Below, piece after piece: positions 33,845 to 46,400 of a stretch of 64,000 bases of DNA. A program made the translations under genes and the position numbers. The DNA is from Sipunculus nudus (taxonomy: Eukaryota > Annelida > Sipuncula > Golfingiida > Sipunculidae). The notes beneath the pieces are model-generated. The model did not search any database. It was not told the origin of the DNA and was given only the letters and a program-made list of their open reading frames with translations. Every line of letters begins with the position of its first letter. Position 1 is the stretch's first letter. The DNA lies in the NCBI GenBank assembly GCA_026874595.1, contig CM049320.1, forward strand, positions 8,063,464 to 8,127,463, in the 5' to 3' direction.

Positions 33845-35125
33845 TACCTCTCGAGCTTTTGTGATGGTGCGACATTGTCCAGTGTCTGTACATTTTCCAA
33901 TATTATCTCAAAAACGGTATGAGCTACCACCACCAAATTTTATGCAAAAAATCAGTCATCTAAAAAACTGTCAGATTTTTCTTATTTTCTGCCATCTGCA
34001 TTTACTTAGAATTTAAAGGGAAAAAGCAAAAAAAAAAAGTTAAATCTTCTCCAATACTATCTTGCCATATTGTTCAATATTTCACAGAAATAATCTCTGA
34101 ATCAATCTTACTCAAGCTATTCAAATGGTTCCAGTTTGGCGAATTTTGGCTGAGTTACAGGAAGCTGAACTTAGTCATTAGGCCAAAAAGGATACTAAAA
34201 TAACAATTTCAGAAACAGATTCAATAACAATATCAGAAACAGCTGGAGCTATCTCAACAAAATTTTATGCAAATGTTGGTCACATGACTTGAAAATGAAT
34301 TTGAGGCCATGGTGGCACCACCTGCAATCACCCTTTGCTGTACAACAGTCATCGTCATTATTACATTAACCCATTATTTCTCAGAAATAGCAGAAGCTGG
34401 CATCCAAAAAGTTTATGCAAAATTCTGTCACATATCAAATGTTGTGCAATTCAGCTTTTTGTGGTGCCACCGGCATTAACTAACATTTTACAGGGAAAAA
34501 GCTTTGAAAAACTTCTCTGAAATCATTCAGCCAAATGGTTCCAGTATTTCACAGAAATGATCCCGGAGATAAACTCTCAAGTTTGTTATAATGGTTTGGG
34601 TTGATGGATTTTGAAGGAGTTACAGGAATTTAAACAAGTCATTTGGCCAATTAAGCATACTGATATATTAATCTCAGAAATGACTGGAGCTAGCATCACC
34701 AAGTTTTGTTTAAATGTTGGTCTCATGACTTGTATATTTGAAATTTCAGTTTTTGTGGCACCACCTACATCATCCTGTTTTTTATCAACAAAAACCACAT
34801 AATTTTAGCCTCTTTCAGTTTAAAAATGGTTTATGATGAAACTGTCAAGCTGAATTATTAATTTTTTCACAAGAATTATCTTAGGGTAGGGTTCTTTCAA
34901 TTGTAAAAGAATAGCTATGTTAATTTGTTTTTGGATGACTCTTAGAAAGCTGCATTAAATTGGTCTTATGGCCATTTGTAAGCCTATTTCAAACTGATGA
35001 CTGCAATGCAATTGTCTTCTTCTGTTATTTCAACTTCTGTAACTTTTGCACACAAATTATTCTTAGGAGGCCTTTGTTCATGTTTACTTAAACAAGTGTT
35101 GGGAGAACCATGGGACCTTTGACAG
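33845..35125 (+). repeat. Diverged satellite-cored repeat, possibly A-related (E)
   Basis: Two to three diverged internal repeats (for example 34060-34200 and 34540-34680: CAAATGGTTCCAGT... GAGTTACAGGAA) alternate with near-palindromes GGTGGCACCACC (34311), GTGGTGCCACC (34460) and GTGGCACCACC (34756). The right end, AACCATGGGACCTTTG (35108-35124), resembles the 3' terminus of the A elements (ACCCATGGGTCCCTTG). The left end has no clear hairpin. I take it as an old relative. Confidence 0.45.
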
Positions 35126-35627
35126 TGAAAGGATTACATTGTTTATTATTCTTAACCCTCCTCCCGCTGAATTGATTTTTTCCCTGTATGTGCTGTATAC
35201 TGAATTGTTTGTAGTTTTTAGCCTTAGAAGGAGTGTTTAAAGGATGCATTATTTGCTGCATCTGTTTGTACTCCTATTTTGGTCCCAATGGTCATTACCT
35301 GTTTTATAGAATACCAGACTTAATCAAAAAGGCTAAAGTGCCACCATCTTATAATATGTAAATTAATTACTGACTCAAGGAAGTTCTACCTGCACTTCAG
35401 TATATTAACATGCCTCATGCATGTGTGCTAATTCACATGAATGTAAATTAATGGAACCTGGACAGCTGAGTGGTAAAACACTTGGTCTTGTTGTTGCCTG
35501 TTGAAAGGCCAGTTGTTTTCTCGAGGTCCTCTGGATTCTTCCACAAATATCAATTACAGAGTGCCAACATCTAATAATATGTAAATTACTGTGTGAAATA
35601 CTGTGATTGGGAAAATTCTGCCTGTAA

Positions 35628-36651
35628 TTATAATTCCATGTCACTGTCACCACTCTGGGAGGAGTCTGACAAGATTTTCTCACCATTGGTCTCCCAGCAA
35701 CGGTAGGCAAGTCTGTAGTCTTTGTATGTATGGTAGAGACCAAAACATGGAGAAACACAGAGACCAGTATCACAATTTACGCACTTATATGTTGATTCAG
35801 TTCGTTTCCTGGATTCTCCTGGCTGCCTTCGTTTGCCAGCAGCCACATTACAAACAGCGCATACACGAGCTGGGTTACACTTTGATGCCCCCTCCTTCTG
35901 CCGGATTTTACTAGGGAAATGACGCTCAGTCAAATGCTTCATGTGAGGCATGGCAGCAGAATGATGTCCCCGTCTGGGTTTCAGTTCTGCTTTGCCTGCA
36001 TGGACAAGTTTATCAGCCAAATTACACCTGAATGCGCACTGAAGTATTTTATTTCCGGTCATTTCTCTACAAAATGTAAGCATTTGTGCAAGTTAGGGAC
36101 AAAACATGAAAAAAACCTTTTTCCACCACTTCAGAGTACCATGGCAAAAGGCCTGATACTTTAGCATCTGGTCTGATCTATCAACTGCCCCCATGTACTT
36201 ATTGTACTCCACAATACAAGAAGGCTTTATGATGGCCTCTTTAGTTTTGGGGTCCTTCTTACCGGTATTAGTTGGATCAGATGACGATCAATACTGGCTT
36301 TCTGTCCAACATCTTCATAGCCATGAGAGGTCCTGTATGCATAACCACTACGTCCCCCCTCTCCTTTAAAGTTGCATCCTTGATTCCCCGCGGTAAGCCC
36401 TTTCGGTTTGACCTGCATGTGCCAGTGGCACCAGTTTTACAGAAAAATAATTCAAGAAAAATAAAGGGTGACGTATAGTAATTGTCTACAAATAACTGGT
36501 AACCTTGGTGTAAATATGGCGTAATCAAACTGAACACAAGATCATAAAGTACTCCAAACCAAGACACCTCGAGAACCTTGCCAATATAAAGCTGAAAGCA
36601 AGAACAATATCCAGAAGAAGAATCACAAAGTTCATGTGCCTTTACACCATA
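35628..36651 (-). pseudogene. piggyBac transposase, C-terminal part
   Basis: Minus-strand frames give DKYGVKAHELCDS, GYQLFVDNYYTSP (second catalytic Asp), GATGTCRSNRKGLPRGI, KMLDRKP (third Asp), then, after a frameshift near 36280, KPSCIVEYNKYMGAVDRSDQ and LKWWKKVFF, then, after a stop/frameshift near 36090, CREMTGNK and a C-terminal cysteine-rich domain (CAVCNVAAGK, YKCVNCDTGLCVSPCF, GLYHTYKDY) ending at 35628. This is a near-complete C-terminal two-thirds of a piggyBac-type transposase (TTAA-specific cut and paste). The gene continues at 41348-41447: a hAT element sits between D-K and Y-G. Two frame breaks make it inactive. Confidence 0.9.
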
Positions 36652-36659
36652 TTTATCAG
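36652..36659. repeat. Target-site duplication of the hAT element, left
   Basis: TTTATCAG here is identical to 41340-41347. On the coding strand it is CTGATAAA, which fits the hAT target preference nTnnnnAn. Confidence 0.9.
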
Positions 36660-37129
36660 CAGTGCTGTAGTGGTAAAAAATTAAGTGGGTATACTATGAG
36701 GGCATTTGCAATGAGGGGGCGAGGGCGCGAGGGGGGAGGGTGTGTGAGGGGGTGTCACCCTCCCGCGGTGCGGAAATTTTTTGAAAATATGATGATTTAG
36801 AAATCAAATTGGAGCAATTTTAGGCACTCAAACGAGACAGATTTTCTAATATCCTATTCATAAATGTTCATGTGTTTTTGTAAGCTCTCTGCATGGATGG
36901 ATACCAATGACACCTGGTGGATGACATTTTGTATCAGACATTGTACCAATACGTTTTTTGTTTCATAGGGGGCGTAAAACACATGGTTTTATGCAGTGCC
37001 TTTCTTGTAACATATTCAGTTTGATATAAGTAAAAATAACATTAAATAAAATCACAAAAATCAATGCAATACATGCACATTTTTACATTATTTAATTTTG
37101 AAGCAGAACTGAGAATTCATTATCAATGT

Positions 37130-39261
37130 TCACAGCATTTTCCATAGAGCAGATTTGTCAACCATTTTACTTTTGTTTTCAGATGGTCTGGTCCTGGTAT
37201 CAGTAGCTGATCTGTGTTTCAGCAGCCATGACTTTATGTAGGGTGTTGGATTGAACTTATTCAGTGGTGGTCCATTTTGATTGACAAACATCAATGAGGC
37301 TGTGTTCTTTAGCGATAGGCTGTTGCGCTGTGGGGTAATGATATTGTTCATCAAACTGAACCCCCTTTCACACTCTGCTGAGCTTACTGGTATGGTGCTG
37401 ATGATGTGCATGAGCGGTTGAAGCTGTACTGGCACATTTTTTTTATTTTCCTTGAAATCCCGAAAGCCGTCGATCACAGTCAGGGAATTCAGGTTGAATC
37501 TGTGACAGAGTTGTTTAACTTCTGCATCTCCATAGTTAAACTCCAGCACTTCAGGCCAATTGTTGGTGTCCAGGACAGCAAGGTTGCTCAGCAGAGCTGC
37601 ATATGAAGCACTGTTTGAGGTGGCAGTGGGTTCGTGTCTTGTAGATCCAGTAGTGAACAGGCACTCGTGCATGTTGTTCACAAGACTTGCAATGAATTGG
37701 CCTGCATGAATGCGTTTCATCTTGGGATGGGAAGTAAGTTTTATTCCCTTAAATTCCATCTTATTGGTTGCTGCCTGTGCCTCACTGAGCCTGTCACCTG
37801 GATGTTCCTGCATGGACAAAGCTGTCTAATAGAGCGCTTCATTAACTTGTCAGCTCTGAGGAGAGTCACACCTTGACACTGCAGTTTGACAGACAATGCT
37901 GAAATTTCCTCAAGAACATCATACATTAAGGCAAGATCACAAAGAAACTCTGTGCTTTCTAGACGTTTCATCAGTCCTTTGTATTTAGACTGTTCTTTGT
38001 TGTCTCTTGCTTTGTCACTGGATGCAGTTTCAAAATGCCTATGAAGTGCTGTATAACTAATCCAGACAGCTTTGACGGTGCGGAAGCTGCTTGCTGCCCA
38101 GCGGACATCAAGGACACGACCGATCTTCTGCAGATTTGCATCCAATTCAAGTGCTGCAGCACATAGCTCCCGCTGATTCTTCGGCGACTGGTTGTACAAA
38201 GCATACAATGTGTCAAGGAATGCCTTAAAGTGGTTTACTTCTGTCACGTCCTTTAAGACATCACCAACAGCAAGTTCCAATCGGTGGTTCAAACAGTGCC
38301 AGACTATGATGTTGGGGAACCGTTCCTGTAGTTGTACTGCTACCCCCGACTTCTTACCGAGCGTGACACTTGCACCGTCACAGGCAAAGGCCACCCAGTT
38401 TTCAGACAGATAGCTGTCTGTAAACCCAAGTTTATTCAAGCATGAAAGCAGACTACTTGTCACAGCGACTGATGTTTGTGCATCTAGTTCAACAAGATCC
38501 ACAAATATCATAGTTGGCTCTTGATCAATGACACATTGGATGTAAATTACTAATGCTGACTTTTTGGATAGCGTTGTTGACTCGTCGATCATGACACTGA
38601 ACTTAATATTCCTCGAGACTAACTGCTCAAAAATTCTGTGCCGCATCCCATCACCCAGATGGTCAATAATTTGTGTAGCAGAAAATCGGGAATGTAGTGT
38701 AATACCCATGTCCAGTCCATTTTCCTGTTGGAGTTCAATAAAGTCTGGAAAATCACTGAAAGGTTTGTTCTTCTTGGCAAGAACATAGGCTGTCCAAAAT
38801 ATGCATGCTGTTTTACACACTTGATCTTCTACCTGTTTTTCAAAGGAATGGTGAAGAGGTTTTGATGACTTGACAATTTCATCAGCTTTTTTGTGTGCCT
38901 TGGATGCAGCATGCTTGTGGATCTTGCTTCTTAAAGTGGACAGCTGACTCTGATGGTTGCCAGTGTTAGTGAAAGTAACAGAACATGATGTCCACTCTGT
39001 AGATATATTCATGCCCTGTTCTTTGAAGACACTAAGACCCTGTCGCTTTACCTCTGAACAAATAGAGCAGCCCATATAATCACCTTTTGTAATTAACCAT
39101 GGATTTGCCTCTTTAAAATGAAAATACTGTTTTTCAGTCCAAATGTGTGGATACAGATCCTTCTTCACTTGGGGATGACAGCATGTCATTTTCCACTACA
39201 CTGATGTCTGGTTCCTGCACTTCCATCACTTCAGCTACTTCTGTTACAGTATCAGCAACAT
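37130..39261 (-). pseudogene. hAT transposase (KIAA1586/ZBED-like), one frameshift
   Basis: Two overlapping minus-strand frames (39189-37741, 482 codons; 37819-37130, 229 codons) make one hAT transposase. Order: NPWLITKGDYMGCSIC with a later KIHKHAASKAHKKA (C-x2-C...H-x5-H, BED/TTF-type zinc finger), KFSVMIDESTTLSK (first Asp), VAFACDGASVTLGKKSG (second Asp), WHCLNHRLELAV, a long helical insertion, then IPVSSAECERGFSLMNNI and the C-terminal hAT dimerisation segment to 37130. A single one-base shift near 37820 (after KRSIRQL) separates the frames; otherwise about 690 residues are intact. An acceptor (TTAAACTAG) at 39262 leads into acidic residues before the main frame, with an exon donor at 39609 upstream. 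Similar proteins in animals are annotated as KIAA1586-like. Confidence 0.9.
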
Positions 39262-39608
39262 CTAGTTTAAAAAAAGTATAAAAAGTTTAAAATGATGCAC
39301 ACAAACTGTGACATAATAAATTGCTTGAACCCGATCATGTCAGCTATATAAAATCACCACCACATTTTATATATTACAGACCAAAGCTTAAACCTCCACT
39401 TCTGAATTAAAAAAAAAAATAAAAAAACTGGGGTAGCAGTGTGTGACTGCTTTACCAATCATTTCTTGTTCAAAAAGGGTTTACACAGGGCCGTCAATAT
39501 AGGGGAGATGGGGGTAAACACTTAAAACATAACTCCTTTTCTAAAACATTATACTTAATTTTTATATATTTGAAATGTGATTACGTACATATATATATAC
39601 TCGCTTAC

Positions 39609-39740
39609 CTTCTTTAGTTTTCTTTTTCAAAGGCACGAAAAACTTCCAAATGGGCGGAATTTTTTCGCCGCTTTTCTTTTTTACGCCCCCTTTGTTCAGG
39701 GCGTCCCATTTTGGGACGTTGAAAGTCTTTGAATAATATT
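39609..39740 (-). other. Probable upstream exon of the hAT transposase gene
   Basis: A minus-strand basic stretch (GRPEQRGRKKEKRRKN in one frame, IPPIWKFFVPLKKKTKE in another) ends at a good donor, GAAG|GTAAGC, at 39609. Joined to the acceptor at 39262, the phase gives KKKTKE-D-VADTVTEVAEV, a continuous open frame. The 5' limit is not determined. Confidence 0.45.
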
Positions 39741-40505
39741 GCTACCAGATACAACTTTAATACATTAACCATTAAATGGGACTCAACCATTACACATACA
39801 GGGGGTAATAATTTAAAAAAAATGACTGGCATTCGAAGAAGATGGAATCATCCATTTTTATTTGAAAATGATATCAGCTGAAAAAGAAATATACATCAGA
39901 TTGCATGAAATTAACAAATATGACCATGAACGCGTTACACCGTTTAACATGCGGAACCTTTAAATTGACATTCTGAACGTTTGATGTCTGGTTTCAGAGA
40001 AGAAATCAAGCGTTGTTCAGATTTGCGGTATTGAAATTGAAATCACTTGAAACTGACAACATACGAGACTGAGAAGCAGCAGTCATGTAAATATCAGAGG
40101 GGAATTGAAATTTACTCCAGAGACATGCGAGTTACGTCCCTAGAATTCGACAATAAAATTTAATAAAGAAGTCACAACTCACAAGATATGCATTATCTGC
40201 TTGGATATTGTTTTTGTTACCATTGTGCACTGTCGGTGTCAGGCGGAACTGGTGGGGGGGGGGGGGGGTCGTGCCTGGTCACTAGATTCTAGTTTTTACT
40301 TATCTAGACAGTTTTGCCTACCCCTAACGTATGGGCCTCGACAGGGCTAAATGCAGTAGGGCACACAAACCAAGTCTTAATCATTAATACATGCTTCATG
40401 CATATTACAAGTGGAGCATGCTCATGTATCATGCACGAATAGTCCTCAGACCTGCGACTCTATGAGTATGAAGAGTAGGCCTAGATTGAACTATTTATTT
40501 TATTT

Positions 40506-40551
<46 letters not shown>

Positions 40552-41347
40552 GTGGCGGATCTAGAACAAAATGTTAGGGTGTGCGACTGGTCCGAGTGTA
40601 GCTGACATGGTGTTTGAGGGCGCATTCTAAGAGTCTCCACATAATAAATGTTTGACTCCAGTATAGGGGAAACAAAGAATGACAGGCCTCTGTAATGTTT
40701 GCTCTGGGATGAAATTGAAAGCTTTAAATTCCCCGGATGAGAGACCCTCTGGCAAGTAATCATAAACTTACGTCTTTTCCTGAGTGCTAATCAGGTTTTG
40801 AAATGTTCATATTTAGGTATACTTATGGAGCTCTAAATTGTCCAGACATAAATGTTTTGTAGGGGTAATATATTATTTCAAATTCTTACCTTCAGCAATA
40901 TCCTTACTGCGCTTTGGCTTAAGGAACTGTTCCAGAGAAGATTGCCTTTTCATATTTTGACATAAGTATGCTGTTTCTGGTCCAGAGAGATCTTGTATAC
41001 AGAGCATGTGGTCTAAGACTATGTACTAAGGCTTCTCTCACAGTCAGATCACCGTATTTGATACAGTGTATCAGTTCTGATCCGGCTCAAGTTACCGCAC
41101 GTGATACGCAGGACTGCGCAAGACCCCGGCAATTTCAAATCGTATGGAAACACGATTGTGGCAAGATTCAAAGTGACAAAGCAATATATATATTTTAAAA
41201 AAATCACTTGTAAAAAATACACGTTGATAAACGATCTTGTTAGGCAAAATAAGTGCGTACACGCTACATGCTTTGAATTGCTTTCTAAAATAAGTGAGTA
41301 TACGGCGCATACTCGCGTGTACGCCCGACTACAGCCCTGTTTATCAG

Positions 41348-41447
41348 GTTTCTCTTTGTACACACTTTAAACGACAGCTTCCCTTGCCATGGGATCATTG
41401 CCTCATCAGTGGCCATCCACTTGCCTGGAGTGTAGCAAGTTTGGAAA
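41348..41447 (-). pseudogene. piggyBac transposase, upstream exon piece
   Basis: A minus-strand exon-like piece starts after a strong acceptor (TTTTGTCTTTGCAG, ending 41448) and reads FQTCYTPGKWMATDEAMIPW (first catalytic Asp in DEAM) and QGKLSFKV, then KEKPDK up to the hAT target duplication; there is a one-base shift within V-Y. It continues directly into YGVKAHELC at 36651-36640. An intron before DEAM is unusual for an autonomous piggyBac, which is generally intronless. This may mean an exonised or host-retained copy, or a decayed element with a chance acceptor. Further upstream exons were not found. Confidence 0.8.
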
Positions 41448-41526
41448 CTGCAAAGACAAAAGCTGAAATAATCATAATTATAAAATGAATAAAGTGTGTA
41501 ATGAGATTTATATATAAAATACGTAA

Positions 41527-41560
<34 letters not shown>

Positions 41561-41562
41561 GT

Positions 41563-43478
41563 GTCAAGGCCCAGATCGCGATCTGGACGGATCTTAGATC
41601 TGTCCAGCCCAAATTGCGATCGCAGTTCAGGCCGGCCCAAACTGCGATCGTAATCCAGGATGGCCAGATCTTAGATCCGTCCAGCCTAGATTGTGATCGC
41701 AGTTTAGTCCGGCCCAGACTGCGATCCTGTCTTTCTTGCTCAGGATTGCAATCTGGTCTGGACAGATCTAAGATCAGTCCAGCAGAGATTGCGATCCTAA
41801 ACTTGACCAGCCCATATTGCGATCCATGCTTTTACAATCACAGGAGTGAAACATTGGTTGTTTTACCAACTCATTTGGTATTGCATTGTACCATTTTCCC
41901 ATAATAAATACAATTATAATACAGAAAGGCAATTTTCACTCCTTCATATCACAGGAGTGAAACATGGGATGTTTCACCAACTCATTTAGTATTGCATGGT
42001 TGTTGAAAAAAGGTTACAAGGAACCCATGGGTTTTATATGCTCACAAAATATGATTTGGAAGAGGAGGTAGGCAAGTGCAGGTTTTGTGTGGTAATATAA
42101 GCTGCAATATGAGCTGATGGTGTTTAACTCAAGTTATGTAAGATTATGATAATATCCTTGGAGACAGGGAAGAGGATTGATGTCATTTATTTTATATACA
42201 GCTGGAAATGGTGTGCTGTTTTCACATAGGTTTTGACTTGGCCATATAACTTTATCTACATTGCAGTAGAATTATTTGAAAAAAAAACCTGTCCATTATC
42301 AGTCATGGTAATTCTGATTTTTACAAATGAGAACTTTTATTTAATAATTACTGGTTATTCCTACCCAAGAATAAAACTTAAATAATATAACTATTTATTA
42401 TAAATTAATAACAAATATTGTGTCAAATATTATTTAAATTAAAAATAATAACAGCATCATATGAAGAGATCTTTTAATAATATAATCGAAATAAATGATT
42501 ATTAAAATAATATAATAGAATATATTCATGAATACATTCATGATTACATTTTGAAAGTATTTGCATTTGTATTCAAATACTTTCATTTATACCTGTATTC
42601 CTATTTTTATGCATGAAATTATGGAGTACATATATTCATATTCACATTCAAATATATTTGCAAAATATTCTTATCATGTCTGGTATTTATTCAGTTTCAG
42701 CAAAACAAAGTTCTTGAGAATCCAGAATTTACAAATTTCACAAATTGATCATAAGTATGGTCATAATGATCATAAGTACCTGGTTTTATGGCTTTAATTT
42801 ATATTTAAACATAAAACTATTATATTCACTTTGGACTACTTTCACATCAATCTAAACACTAGACATAGCAAAAGTCTTATGACAATTATCAACATTACAG
42901 AAATCATAACGAGAACTTGTCTAAGATCTGATTTTTATCATATTTAAATATTTTTATTTAAAAAAAATGTAAAAAAAATTAAAAGCAATCTCAGCTATGA
43001 AACCATTATATAAAATAAAAAAATAACTCAAGCATAAGAACACCCTATAAATTGTACAAGGAGAAAACTAGAGATGGGCAAGTTTAATTTTATTAACATA
43101 AATTGAGGAACCAGCAATACAGATTTTGATTATTTACATAGTCTTGTGACAGCTGATACAGCCACGAGTTAATATTATTGGTGAAAAATATTGACATATT
43201 TAATCAGTACTTGTCTGAGTAAAATTTTAAAATTTTGACATATTTTATTTTATTTTTTAATTTTAATATAACTATAAATTAACAAGCTGAAACACTTGGA
43301 TCGCATGGATCGCAATATGGGCTGGTCAAGTTTAGGATCGCAGTCTTGACTGGACAGATCTTAGATCTGTCCAGTCCAGATTGCGATCCTGAAGCAAGAA
43401 AGACAAGATCGCAATCTGGGCCGGACTAAACTGTGATCGCAGTATAGGCTGGACAGATCTAAGATCTGGGCCTTGACA
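41563..43478. mobile_element. Long-TIR element with palindrome-rich ends
   Basis: The left terminal repeat (41563-41829, starting TGTCAAGGCCCAGATC) and the right one (43303-43478, its reverse complement with about 90 bp missing) enclose 1.47 kb. The repeats are made of alternating motifs around GATCTTAGATC and GCGATC, including the perfect 16-bp palindrome CCAGATCGCGATCTGG (41571-41586), so each arm can also fold alone. The element sits in a TA microsatellite, so no target duplication can be recognised. The interior contains two direct copies of a CACAGGAGTGAAACAT stretch (41841, 41949) and a reversed A-family fragment. No coding sequence is seen. Confidence 0.75.
42017..42870 (-). repeat. 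Reversed, 5'-truncated copy of element A
   Basis: This is the reverse complement of 30350-31076: a shared 3' end (here CAAGGAACCCATGGG at 42017-42031), the CAAAATATGATTTGGAAGAGG stretch (quoted in part: ATATGATTTGGAAGAGG), GGAGACAGGGAAGAGGATTG, ATTTATTCAGTTT near 42690, and the CATAAGTACCTGGTTTTATG stretch near 42770. It has about 80% identity by eye, with many small gaps. It lies inside the long-TIR element. Confidence 0.75.
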
Positions 43479-46400
43479 TATATATATATATATATTTAAA
43501 TGTAATAACACACACATATATATTTATATATAATAAGCTCTGCATTGTCTAAATATATTACACTACATCCACAATTTTTTATCAATACACATATACACAC
43601 ATACAAAGTAATTCATAATCTATAATCTAATTCATATAGATAATAAATCTATATATAACTTTCACAACTTGGACTTTTTTATAACACAAAACACACACAC
43701 ACACACAAACACACACACATATATATATATATATATTTCTATTTGGAGTTAAGGAGACACAGGTACTTAAGGTGACATTTAACCTATATCTTTAAATATT
43801 GTTGATTTTTTAATTATTTTCACATGAAACGTTGGAACATGGAACATGCTAACATATGAGAATAACTCTTTTTTCCTTAAAAGATAAAGTGTAAAGTTAT
43901 ATAAGAAAAGATAAAATGTCGCCCTAATTCTGTCGCCTTAAGTTCTTAGCCGATATATACGCTGTCGCCATAAGTTTTTAAAATATATTTAGCAGTTAGG
44001 GCGACATTGTCGAATAATATTATGTAATAATATGTATGTCGCCCTAATTTGGTTATTAATTTCTTAATCTTTACGATTTTGTGTCGCACTGTCATTCTAG
44101 ATCAAAGCCAGATTAACCATTTAACTAATTCAGAAAGACAAAGTAAGAAGTGTAGGCGTATCATGACATCTTATTTGTCTTTCTGAATTAAGATCCTAGT
44201 TAGACAATCAGGGATTTTCTACCCAGAGGCTCTTTAAGAAATGATGGATTCTTGGATGTTGATGAAAATCTGCCCGTTGGGCCGATCAACGAGGAATATT
44301 GGTGTTACTGCTATGGCGTTTTGCACTACACGCCCCGTATATATGAATAAGCGAAATTATATCATTACAAATCTCCTTCCATGGTGGTGTCGCCTTAATT
44401 CTTATACATTTTTATTATAATAAACACCCGCACTGCCATGCCTGGGCTAAAATCACTCTAATCTTGACAGAGGTTGGACTTCTTCACCTAAAATTTTGCG
44501 AGCTTATACTTCTTTGGTAACATTCTTGTGCAAATGACAGGTCTCTCCCCGACAATCATGGCGCTACCTACCACTCAGTCGGTGTGTCACTTCACCCGAT
44601 GACTCTGAGTTTGGCGGATACACGTAGTCACATGTCAACTACCCGTATTCTAGTTTGGAGATCAACTGTAATCAATTGGTACATAATGCACACTTCCTAA
44701 ACAAAGGAAATGCAGAAATCATATCAGACTGTGGTGTCGCCTTAATTCTTATATTCTAATATAACTCTGGCTTTGCCAGCATTTCAAAATCATGATGTAG
44801 ATCTTTACGTGAAACATAACACTTATTATACCCATGATGTGGTCAAATCTCCATTGATGCTGGTGTTGCCTAAATTCTTATATATTAAATTATCCTTGAT
44901 GCTGCAATTATTTCACTTTATTCTCATGTTTGTGCTCATGGTGGACCTCATTGCAATTCGAAAAACTGGGATTTTCTACCCAGAGGCTCTTTAAGAAATG
45001 ATGGATGCTAGAATGATGATGAAGATCTGTCCGTTTGGCCGATCGACGACAAATATCGTTGTTGCTGCTATGGCGTCTTGCAGGCTTTCGAAGGCAATTA
45101 TTTCTAGATTAATATATTCTGATCTTTAAGGAAAACATCATGATATTGCTACACTTCTTACCTGTGGATTGCTGAAATTTTGGTCCACATTGGTGTCAAA
45201 TTAATTCTCATGATACAAACATTAATATTTGCATTGCCCTTATATCAAGATCGTGTTGCTGTCGATCTTTACAAAAAAAGAAGTGCATCGCAAGACTTCC
45301 TATACACAGTATCTGCCGAAATTTCCCACCACGCTCCTTTAACCTTAATGGCCATATTAGATATTTGACCCATGGAGTTCCATTTTTTTTCAGGAGTGTG
45401 GTATTATTTATCTCTACTAGACACATCACGATTTCACTTAATGCCTTTATGATAATGTGCAATTTTATTATTCGAAATCTAATTCCATGCTGGTGTCGCC
45501 TTAATTCTTATACATATACATTATAATTAACACCCGCACTGACATTATTTTAAGATAAACTCTAATTAGTTGGTACAGAATGCACTCTTCCTAAACAGAG
45601 GAAATGCTGAAGTCCCATCTGATGCTGGAGTCGCCTTAATTCTTATATTATATGAGATTATATCAAGATCTTGATGTTGTCGATCTGTACATGATACAGA
45701 AGTGCATCGCCATATAAACTTCCTATTCACAGGAACTGCAGAAATATTCCTCTACACTCCTATATCGCCTTAATGCCCATATAAGAAAGTTGAATCATGC
45801 AGTTCCATTTTCGGGAGAATGGTAGTAATTATCTTTACAAAATACATCATGATATCACTACACGTCCCTTATGTATGATTAAGTGAAATTATGTCATTAC
45901 AAATCTCCTTCCATGCTGGTGTCGCCTTAATTTTTATACATGTATATTGTAATAAACATCCGCACTGCCATGATTGGGCTAAATTCACTCAAATCTCGAC
46001 AGTGGTTAATTTTTATACATGTATATTGTAATAAACATCCGCACTGCCATGATTGGGCTAAATTCACTCAAATCTCGACAGTGGTTGGACTTAATCACCT
46101 GAAATTTTGCGAACTTATACCTCTTTGATAGCATTCTTGTGCAAATGACAGGTCTCTCCCCGACAATCATGGTGCTACGTACCGCTCAGTCGATGTCTCA
46201 CTTCACCGGTCGACTCTGGCAGATACACGTTGTCGCTTGTCGACTACTCTTATTCTAGTTTTGAGATCAACTGTAATCGATTGGTACAGAATGCACGCTT
46301 CCTAAACAAAGGAAATGCAGAATTCATATCAGATTGTGGTGTCGCCTTGATTCTTATATTCTAATATAACTCTGGCTTTGCCAGGAGTATGGTATGATTA

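Larger units (their letters stand above)
36660..41339 (-). mobile_element. Complete 4.68 kb hAT element inside the piggyBac gene
   Basis: On the minus strand the element starts CAGGGCTGTAGTCGG (at 41339) and ends with the complement of CAGTGCTGTAGTGGT (36660), giving imperfect inverted termini. It is flanked by perfect 8-bp duplications (36652-36659, 41340-41347). Removing it plus one duplication joins KEKPDK to YGVKAHELC of the piggyBac frame. It holds its own transposase gene (37130-39261 with a probable upstream exon). Subterminal DNA includes a G-rich stretch (36712-36775), a poly-G tract (40253-40267), a TA run (40521-40548) and, at 40550, CAGTGGCGGATCTAG, which looks like the end of another hAT-type repeat. 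Confidence 0.9.

Noticed and set aside
40550..40570. CAGTGGCGGATCTAG as the terminus of a separate hAT element
   Set aside because: It looks like a hAT-type end, but I found no inverted partner or 8-bp duplication, so it is only noted within the larger hAT element.
41555..43485. A TA target duplication for the long-TIR element (Tc1/mariner-like)
   Set aside because: Both flanks are TA microsatellite, so any TA match is uninformative.
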